DNA of 64,000 bases from assembly GCF_001730315.1 (NCBI RefSeq), contig NZ_MIKC01000040.1, positions 62,001 through 126,000 on the forward strand, in the 5' to 3' direction. Source of the DNA: Enterococcus ureilyticus. Its GTDB lineage: Bacteria > Bacillota > Bacilli > Lactobacillales > Enterococcaceae. The translations under genes and the position numbers were made by a program. The notes beneath the pieces are model-generated. The model was not told where the DNA came from. It saw nothing but the letters and a program-made list of their open reading frames with translations, and did not search any database. Shown in pieces: positions 7,571-13,992 of the stretch (its first letter is position 1; the number at the start of each line of letters is the position of its first letter).

Positions 7571-7948
7571 TTACTGCTCATCCCTAGGAAGATTGAAGTA
7601 GTGGGCTTCTTGTGGTCTTAATTTACAAATTAGTTGCAATTTATAATATTGATAAAATAGAATATCTTCTCGGTTTGATGACAATAATTCATCAAATTTT
7701 TTCTTTTGTTGCACTAATATTTCGTCAGATATTGTCACATCTTCGTCATTTAACTTAATGTTTAACTGATCCCAATATTGATATAATTCTTTAAAAAATT
7801 GAATTTTTCTTGAATTAGGAACTGCTGCGGAAGAACAAACATATGCGTAAATAACATGATATTCAAACTTTGATTGCATCGACATTTGTTCAAAAACTTT
7901 TCTAAATTCTTCAATATCGTGGTTGATGATTCGGTTGATTGTATCCAT
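7571..7948 (-). CDS. Hypothetical protein translated with rep
   Basis: 125 residues from the ATG at 7948. The ribosome site AGAGGAGGTGAT lies inside the last codons of rep, and the two genes overlap by 38 bp in different frames, so translation is probably coupled. The protein is acidic and helical (FEYHVIYAYVCSSAAVPNSR, a YQYW block, PQEAHYFNLPRDEQ at the end). The family is not recognised; proteins of this size are common beside rep genes of mobilizable elements and may regulate replication or excision. Confidence 0.7.
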   Translation of the reverse strand: MDTINRIINHDIEEFRKVFEQMSMQSKFEYHVIYAYVCSSAAVPNSRKIQFFKELYQYWDQLNIKLNDEDVTISDEILVQQKKKFDELLSSNREDILFYQYYKLQLICKLRPQEAHYFNLPRDEQ

Positions 7949-9248
7949 GATTATCACCTCCTCTCACTTCGGCTGTACCATTGTAATCCACAAAAGATGC
8001 AAACGGATCATACTCAGGATCGTCGTCGACATTATCCTTTTCTTGCGTAATTATTGGGGCGAAATCTGTCAACTCATTATAAATATCTAACCCATCATCT
8101 GCGGGAGATATAGCATCCTCAATTAAAGTATTTCTTTTTTTTGTATCAGGTATTACGATATAATCCCTTAATGTTGGTTCGTATCGAACTAATTCATAAC
8201 TTTCTTTATCAATTTTGCATGTTACTTTTATTCTTCGATTTAATTGTTCGAAAGAATCTTGTTTTGTGAAGAACATGTCTCCAAAAATTTGCTGATAAAA
8301 TTGGAGAGGATTATAGATAGATGTAATAATGAAAGTATCTACCATTAATTGTTTATCTTGGTATCTCGATGGAGCCATTTTCTCTAATCCGAACGGGTCG
8401 AGCATGCGGAGTAGATCATCGTACTGAATCTTCTTGTTTGGGCGAATATCGTCCCAAATCACGATGTTTTCACCTTCATATCCTTGATAAGCATCGTTCG
8501 AGCTTCCCGAGAAAAAATAGGGTTTCTCAAACGATTCAGCAAAATGCTTAGCTAAGCGAGTTTTAGAACTGCCAGCTGGACCGAAAAGCCAAATGACTGT
8601 GATTGAATCGCCACTTTCTTTTTTATTAATTCGCCATTTCTCAGCTTCTTGCTCTAAATAGCGTTTATATACATTCTCAATTTGTGGACGTGCTCGTGCG
8701 TATTGTGCGCCCGTGAGATTGTCCTCAGCTTCTTTTTTTGTGATGGCGCCAGCACCTAGCAAATCGAGGGTATCTTTGATGACTTGACTATCATGTGAAC
8801 CGCTTTTAGCTACTACAGTTTTCGTAATAGAGTTTAGCAATTCGATATAATCGAAGTTAGCTTTCACAATTTCTGGTTCGTACTGAAATTTATCTTTAGC
8901 ATCAGTTGTTTGATGAACGAGATAAGAATATGCGTTATTTACGTCTCCTTTCCACGCTTCAAACATTGAACCATTTGGTTCTTCAAGTAATTTTGCGAGA
9001 TTGGTCAAACTACGTTGTGACTTAAACTGCATGACGACATGCACGTGTTTTTCAACAAGTTTTGTAGAGTCATCTTCTGACATATCTTTATCGTGGATAA
9101 TCGCCGCATATTTGATTGGTTCTAACCTCTCTCTAATTGTTTTTAATAGACTATCAAGAGTTTTTTTCTTAACAGTTCGTGGAAAATGTATGAACTGTTG
9201 CGTGTACATGACATTGATAGCTTTTTTCGCTTCTTTCTTCTTTGACAC
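7911..9248 (-). CDS. rep: HUH-endonuclease / SF3-helicase replication initiator (putative relaxase)
   Basis: 445 residues if GTG at 9248 is the start (GAAAGGAG upstream); a TTG at 9269 is the alternative. The N-terminal rolling-circle nuclease has motif I MYTQQF, the HUH motif HVHVVMQF (His68-Val-His70) and a YSYLVHQTTDAKDK block carrying the presumed nucleophile (Tyr107 or Tyr109), as in PF01719-type Reps. The C-terminal superfamily 3 helicase has Walker A GPAGSSKT (223-230), Walker B VIWDDI (about 263-268) and motif C IITSIYNP (about 308-314). This domain pair is shared with CRESS-DNA virus and phytoplasma-plasmid Reps. Here it probably nicks the origin for both replication and mobilization. 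Confidence 0.85.
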   Translation of the reverse strand: MSKKKEAKKAINVMYTQQFIHFPRTVKKKTLDSLLKTIRERLEPIKYAAIIHDKDMSEDDSTKLVEKHVHVVMQFKSQRSLTNLAKLLEEPNGSMFEAWKGDVNNAYSYLVHQTTDAKDKFQYEPEIVKANFDYIELLNSITKTVVAKSGSHDSQVIKDTLDLLGAGAITKKEAEDNLTGAQYARARPQIENVYKRYLEQEAEKWRINKKESGDSITVIWLFGPAGSSKTRLAKHFAESFEKPYFFSGSSNDAYQGYEGENIVIWDDIRPNKKIQYDDLLRMLDPFGLEKMAPSRYQDKQLMVDTFIITSIYNPLQFYQQIFGDMFFTKQDSFEQLNRRIKVTCKIDKESYELVRYEPTLRDYIVIPDTKKRNTLIEDAISPADDGLDIYNELTDFAPIITQEKDNVDDDPEYDPFASFVDYNGTAEVRGGDNHGYNQPNHQPRY

Positions 9249-9592
9249 TACTGTAAGCACTCCTTTCAATCGCTCCTGTACATTTTCATGTGTGAACCTT
9301 GCTACGATTATGTTTTTTATGAGAAACGGTCATAACGATAATTTTCGTAAAAATCATGTGAAGTCTACTGTGGATACGATTCTTGTGTTTTTTTGGCTAT
9401 TATGTTTGGGCGGTATATCAAGTCCTACCGCCCAATAGAATAACGATTTGTTATAAAAATTGGCTATCACTCTTTTGAATGAAGCTTTTGTGCTCTTCAC
9501 AACTAAACGTTGCTACGAGCACAAAAGTTTTTCATGAATGAGATAGCTTATTTTCTAAAATTGTCAATAATAGGGCGTTGATAGATATAGGC
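9249..9592. other. Structured noncoding region between rep and tcpA: candidate replication/transfer origin
   Basis: 344 bases without a gene. A perfect inverted repeat (TTGGGCGGTA 9406-9415, TACCGCCCAA 9426-9435) leaves a 10-nt loop TATCAAGTCC. To its right, CTTTTGTGCTC (9485-9495) and GAGCACAAAAG (9517-9527) are perfect arms extended outward by further complementarity (about 9464-9547). TTGCTACGA occurs at about 9299 and 9510. A hairpin with an exposed loop next to a HUH Rep gene is the classic layout of a double-strand origin or oriT. The nick position cannot be told from sequence alone; the right-hand structure could alternatively be a terminator for tcpA. Confidence 0.5.
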
Positions 9593-11023
9593 TCAAAAGA
9601 TATCAAAATCATAATTTGTGTACGCGTCTTCTGATTTACCGATCTCATACGCCTTTTTCATCAAAGAAGGTCGTGCAATTTGATATGTGTAAATATCCAT
9701 CACATGAAATTTTTGTGGCTGATTAGTGCAGCCATCTAGAAGATAATAACCTTCTCCTTTTTTTACATTAGATTTTACGTTTTCAAAGCTTTCTCCGAGA
9801 ACCATCTGACGCGCTTCTTTTGTACTTGAACCTAATAATAATCGAAAAGAACATTGATCACGTATTGCCCCAGTTATCGTCGAATTGCTGTCAGGGCGTT
9901 GCATTGCGAATATTACACTAACTAGAGCACTACGTCCTTTTAAAACGAGTTGAGATAATAAAGACATAAATTTATCTTTATCTTTCTTTGATTCAAATGT
10001 CTGCATTAAAGCGGCTACTTCATCACAAATAATGACTAATGGACGCATGTTTAAGTCACCAGCTGTAGTACCTGCTTTATCGTATGTTGTCGCATACTCA
10101 GTTACTAGAGACTGTCTTGCGTTCATTGTTTGAACAGATCGTTCTAAAAGGTCAAGTGCTTTATCTGCATTTGTAACAATATGGTCTTCTTCTAAAAAAC
10201 TGCTAAACATGCTGAACTCATTTTTAACATCAACGATGATAATTTCACATGAGTCTAAGAAAAATTGTGCCATCAATGAAAAGATTACAGTTGTTTTGCG
10301 AGAAGATGTCTTACCTGTGAGCAGCATGTGACTATGTTGTCGAATATCTATTGTTAAATTATTCATTAATTTATAGACATAATGCTTTGAAGGTTTCAAC
10401 TCTTTAATGTTTCTAACAGTCCAATTTTTATTTATCAGTACATCTTCAAATAGATATTCTACCCAATTTCCAGATTCTGAAATTAACATATCTGAAACTG
10501 CAAACCTCTCGAGTGAGCCTTTTAATGCAGCATTCAAAGCTGGAATAATTTCATCTTCTTTTCCAGCAGTTGCGGGTAGCACTTCGATAAATATTTGATA
10601 GTTTTTGCTATCTTTTAGCCAGTTGACTCGTGTGCAAGGTATCTCAAAACCATTTACACCCTGAATTTTATTAGTCATTTTCATACGCTTAAACGCTTCA
10701 TTAAGCCTGATTTGCACTTCATATTCTTTGAACCAATACATCGGATTTTTATTTTTTTTCAATAGTAGAGTTTTTAAAAATAGGTAAGAATTGTAGCTGA
10801 GTAAACTAACTGAACTAATGCTGAAAACTACAAGAGCTACAGTAGAAATTTTCTTTACAGTATCAATTGAATAGAATTGCTCTAGCATTAATACCTTCGA
10901 GCGGGTATGAATAAACCAACTAACTGTAGTTAATGTAATTAAAAGTATTTCGTGAAACGAGATTCGGTCAGTAAGTCGTTGTTTTGCATCTCGTTCATTC
11001 TTGTTCACTACATAGTGTTTCAT
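9593..11023 (-). CDS. tcpA: FtsK/SpoIIIE-like ATPase, TcpA-type coupling protein
   Basis: 476 residues. Two hydrophobic segments near the N-terminus (about 26-42 and 60-85) anchor it in the membrane. The cytoplasmic ATPase follows: Walker A region LLTGKTSSRKTTVIF (235-249), Walker B RPLVIICDEVAALM (about 330) and the FtsK-type RSALVSVIFAMQRPDSN segment. It should couple the nicked element DNA to a conjugation channel, with Rep as relaxase. Oddity: the last P-loop glycine is Arg242 (codon at 10298-10300, one base from a glycine codon). Promoter and start (ATG 11023) lie 93 bp after the 11117-11476 gene, so the two are probably one transcript. Confidence 0.85.
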   Translation of the reverse strand: MKHYVVNKNERDAKQRLTDRISFHEILLITLTTVSWFIHTRSKVLMLEQFYSIDTVKKISTVALVVFSISSVSLLSYNSYLFLKTLLLKKNKNPMYWFKEYEVQIRLNEAFKRMKMTNKIQGVNGFEIPCTRVNWLKDSKNYQIFIEVLPATAGKEDEIIPALNAALKGSLERFAVSDMLISESGNWVEYLFEDVLINKNWTVRNIKELKPSKHYVYKLMNNLTIDIRQHSHMLLTGKTSSRKTTVIFSLMAQFFLDSCEIIIVDVKNEFSMFSSFLEEDHIVTNADKALDLLERSVQTMNARQSLVTEYATTYDKAGTTAGDLNMRPLVIICDEVAALMQTFESKKDKDKFMSLLSQLVLKGRSALVSVIFAMQRPDSNSTITGAIRDQCSFRLLLGSSTKEARQMVLGESFENVKSNVKKGEGYYLLDGCTNQPQKFHVMDIYTYQIARPSLMKKAYEIGKSEDAYTNYDFDIF

Positions 11024-11116
11024 CCAGTCACATCCTTCAATTGTAGTTTTTATACTACGTAACGAAAAAGAAAAAAGTTACTTCTCTTTTTCGCTAACAG
11101 TATCAATTACAGTGGT

Positions 11117-11476
11117 TTATTCTTTAAGTTTAGAAAGAACAGTGACTTTTTCAGCAACAATTGAAAGCTGATTCTGAAATTCTGAATAGACTTTAGCAAC
11201 TACACCTTCAAAAGTGACTTTAGAATTTAGAGGAACATCTACGTTCTCTTTAATTTTGATAGTCAGTTTCTCAAATTTATTGTTGAAAGTTGTACCATCT
11301 TTTTTAGAAGCGTAAATTGTGTTGTCTTCTAAAATAACGACCTCAATTTTTGTTCCTAAATTTTTTTTCGTTTCAAAATCGACCCACGGTAAAACGTTTG
11401 TTACCAAGTACGTCTTCCCCTCTGAAAATTTTTGCCAGTTCCACATTGAAAATTGTGTTAATCCTTTTAGTGACAT
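11117..11476 (-). CDS. Conserved small element protein upstream of tcpA (possible OB-fold)
   Basis: 119 residues with a clear GAGGAG ribosome site before the ATG at 11476. The pattern is nearly all beta (KTYLVTNVLPWVDFETKK, KIEVVILEDNTIYA, KLTIKIKENVDVPLNSKVTF, SIVAEKVTVL), consistent with an OB-like barrel that might bind single-stranded DNA. That is inference from pattern only; no family is recognised with certainty. First gene of the tcpA-rep-int direction; many IMEs and Tn916-like elements carry a small protein in this place. Confidence 0.7.
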   Translation of the reverse strand: MSLKGLTQFSMWNWQKFSEGKTYLVTNVLPWVDFETKKNLGTKIEVVILEDNTIYASKKDGTTFNNKFEKLTIKIKENVDVPLNSKVTFEGVVAKVYSEFQNQLSIVAEKVTVLSKLKE

Positions 11477-11712
11477 GGTTTCTCCTCATTCAAATAAAAT
11501 TAATTTATTTGTTCTGCTTTTCATAGCTAAGCAGTAGCTAAATTTTTAAGTAATTGCGCAATTAACTTATGACATCAGTTTACATTGTTTTATCAGTAAT
11601 CGATCAAATGCTGTAAAAAGAAAAAAATAGAGCTAGTGTTTAAAGGAAATTTCTCTTCTAAATGTGATTACGTGATAAAATTAATTAATAGTTATAATTG
11701 AGGAGTGAAGGT
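11477..11712. promoter_or_regulatory. Divergent promoter region of the element core
   Basis: This 236-bp AT-rich gap separates the minus-strand mobilization genes from the plus-strand gene at 11713. A perfect 14-bp palindrome TAATTGCGCAATTA (11551-11564) lies near its middle and may be an operator for either direction. No unambiguous -35/-10 pair stands out. Confidence 0.4.
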
Positions 11713-12786
11713 ATGATCAAGGATAAGGAATATTATACAATTTCAGAAGTTTTAGAAAAGCTGAATGAGCACCCTAATTCTGACAATAATCACAGAGGTG
11801 ATTGGCTAAATTATTCTAGAAAAACAATTACTGAAATAGTTAGAAATGATTATCTGATAACGAAGGAGTATCAACTAAATAAGAAAGAGAGGCTAAATGT
11901 AGAGGACACTAGTTATATGGAAGTATATGGGATGACTAAAAAGCACATTAAAACCTTTCCAAAATATAACGGAATTTATAGTAGCAATTCAAAAGCAGAA
12001 TTATATCCTAAACCTCAACAAATTGATGGAAAGGAGGAAAAGATTGAAAGAGTTGGTGGGAAACTCGTGATTATAAATAAGAGAGATGATGAAGAAGGGA
12101 TGAGGCCAGATGGTTATTTAGTAAAATCTGGAAGGCCTCAATTCTTATTGAGTTATGATTATGTGTATAGTTTAATGCTTTACCTTGAAAATAAAACATA
12201 TCCATCTAAGCAAATTTATATTTCGATTTTCACAAAAAATGATATATTGAATAAGTTTCAAAAAGAAAATATGAAGTATTTGGCTATCTTTGAAGTTCTG
12301 GAAATACTCGAAGAGAAAATAGCACAGGATCTCAAAGGGAACATTGATGCTTTAACTATGGAAATAGCCCGCTTGGAGATAGTTTGTTCGTTCATTAATA
12401 ACAATAAAATAGAAGCTATATCTACTATTAATGTAGATAAATTATATGATATGATTGATGAAATAAAACAACCTATAGTTTTTTTTGTCAAGACCAAAAA
12501 GATTTTAGATAGAATTAGAAAGATACTTAAATCTGAAACTAACTGCGAGAATGAGAAAATTGCGCAACAGTTGTATGAATTTCAAAAATATCAGTTGAAA
12601 AAATATGAGAACTATATTGTGAAAAAAAGAAATGGTTTATATCAGAAATCATCATTAATTAGAATAAAGTACTCTGAGACGTTATCAACTGTAATCACTG
12701 AACAGGTTGATTATGATGTGCAAAAAGAGTTAATTTATGAAATGAATAAGTTAGATATTAGATTTTTCAATCAAAAAAACGCATGA
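11713..12786 (+). CDS. Hypothetical protein, 357 aa
   Basis: Start set at the ATG at 11713 (GAGGAG seven bases upstream). Family not recognised. The N-terminal 40 residues (EYYTISEVLEKLNEHPN) look like a MerR/excisionase-type 'tissEvl' start, and the GDWLNYSRKTITEIVRNDYL segment could be part of a DNA-binding module. The C-terminal half is long helix with coiled-coil character (LEILEEKIAQDLKGNIDALT, KKILDRIRKILKSE). A regulator or structural cargo protein is possible. It is transcribed away from the mobilization genes and ends at a terminator. Confidence 0.65.
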   Translation: MIKDKEYYTISEVLEKLNEHPNSDNNHRGDWLNYSRKTITEIVRNDYLITKEYQLNKKERLNVEDTSYMEVYGMTKKHIKTFPKYNGIYSSNSKAELYPKPQQIDGKEEKIERVGGKLVIINKRDDEEGMRPDGYLVKSGRPQFLLSYDYVYSLMLYLENKTYPSKQIYISIFTKNDILNKFQKENMKYLAIFEVLEILEEKIAQDLKGNIDALTMEIARLEIVCSFINNNKIEAISTINVDKLYDMIDEIKQPIVFFVKTKKILDRIRKILKSETNCENEKIAQQLYEFQKYQLKKYENYIVKKRNGLYQKSSLIRIKYSETLSTVITEQVDYDVQKELIYEMNKLDIRFFNQKNA

Positions 12787-12810
12787 CTTGTTTAAAGTCG
12801 TGCGTTTTTT
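12777..12810 (+). terminator. Intrinsic terminator after the 357-aa gene
   Basis: AAACGCATGACTT pairs with AAGTCGTGCGTTT (one mismatch) and is followed by six T's. The left arm overlaps the end of the coding region. Confidence 0.8.
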
Positions 12811-12824
12811 GCTTATACTCAAAT

Positions 12825-13922
12825 TTACTGACTACTTTCATAATTCGTTTGTGACATTTGTTGTGTTAATAAATTAGCCATTTCTTTAGACGAAGAATCA
12901 GAGTAAAATTCATTCACTAGTTCAACAAGTGAGTATTCAGTATTAGGCGATTCTTTTGATTCAGGTAAAATTAAGATTTGATCGCCTTTTACTTGAAACT
13001 GTATCGAATATGGAGACTCTCCTTGATTGACAACATAATCATCACCATTATTTGTATAGCCAATTACTGGCATGGATGTTGCGGCAGGCCAAACTTTTTG
13101 AGCAACTAATGCAGCGATTGTAACAGGTTTTAAATCGGGTATTTGAGCTGTTTCTTTTTTATTTGTAGGTTCTTTTGAATCCTTAGATTCCAGTTGTCCA
13201 AAATCAGGTTCATCCCAGACAAATAAAGCATGTTTATTTGTTTCTAATTTCAAGGCTTGGCGAGTGTATTCTTTACCATTTTCAAATGAAGAAACGTGGT
13301 TCCAATATCCAATGAAAATATTATCATAAACTACTTGTCCACTAGTAGGCTTATAAAACGTTAATTTATCCTTTTTCTGTTCCTTGTTTGTATAGGATAA
13401 GATAATTTCCTCTACATTATTTCCTGTACCATCTGTTTCAGTTGCATAGGTAAGAGGATAGAAATTAAATACTTCATTTTTACCATAGCCTGTATCACCG
13501 TTATTTTTATAACGCTGTTCCACTTCTTTCATGATGGTATCTGTTTTTTCTAACTTTGATATTTCACCTAATGTAAGAGGCTTCTTTTCTTGTGCATTTT
13601 CATGTTCTGGGTTGGTGTGGTCATAGTCTATAGGATAATCTAATATTAATGAAGCAATTTCATTATTTTTGATTAAATATAAATGATAGACACTAGCATC
13701 TTTTGCGTTATCAAGATCATCTGAATCGACTTCATACCAAATTTGGAGCTCTTTATTATCAATAATTGAATTTTCAACAGTTAATAATTTTCTTTCTTCT
13801 GCATCATCTTTCTTTGTTGTTGTAGATTGTTCATTATTTTCTTTTACCGTATTTTTTGTTGAACAAGCGCTTAATAGAAAGATACAAATAAGTATCGTAA
13901 CTAGTGAGGTATATTTTTTCAT
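12825..13922 (-). CDS. Lipoprotein of unknown function linked to the surface protein
   Basis: 365 residues. A lipoprotein signal peptide MKKYTSLVTILICIFLLSAC places Cys20 at the membrane. A low-complexity Lys/Glu/Thr linker follows to about residue 45. The rest is soluble, with a middle domain (about 45-235) and, after an Asp/Lys/Glu-rich spacer, a C-terminal domain of about 95 residues starting LKPVTIAALVAQKVWP. No enzyme motif is seen. It is 70 bp downstream of the large surface protein on the same strand, with a small hairpin between them, so the two are probably co-transcribed and may act together at the cell surface. Confidence 0.75.
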   Translation of the reverse strand: MKKYTSLVTILICIFLLSACSTKNTVKENNEQSTTTKKDDAEERKLLTVENSIIDNKELQIWYEVDSDDLDNAKDASVYHLYLIKNNEIASLILDYPIDYDHTNPEHENAQEKKPLTLGEISKLEKTDTIMKEVEQRYKNNGDTGYGKNEVFNFYPLTYATETDGTGNNVEEIILSYTNKEQKKDKLTFYKPTSGQVVYDNIFIGYWNHVSSFENGKEYTRQALKLETNKHALFVWDEPDFGQLESKDSKEPTNKKETAQIPDLKPVTIAALVAQKVWPAATSMPVIGYTNNGDDYVVNQGESPYSIQFQVKGDQILILPESKESPNTEYSLVELVNEFYSDSSSKEMANLLTQQMSQTNYESSQ

Positions 13923-13957
13923 ATTGAAACCACCTTTATAAGATTAAGCATAAAATA

Positions 13958-13983
13958 CTAGGTGACAAATAACTGCCACCTAG
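13958..13983 (-). repeat. Small hairpin between surface-protein and lipoprotein genes
   Basis: CTAGGTG (13958-13964) and CACCTAG (13977-13983) are perfect arms without a T run. More likely an mRNA stability or processing hairpin than a full terminator. Confidence 0.4.
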
Positions 13984-13992
13984 AAACGAGTA

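Noticed and set aside
9001-9438. Plus-strand 145-codon ORF opposite rep
   Set aside because: It lies largely antisense to the conserved HUH domain, is Cys/Phe-rich in an unnatural way and has no ribosome site. Shadow of rep.
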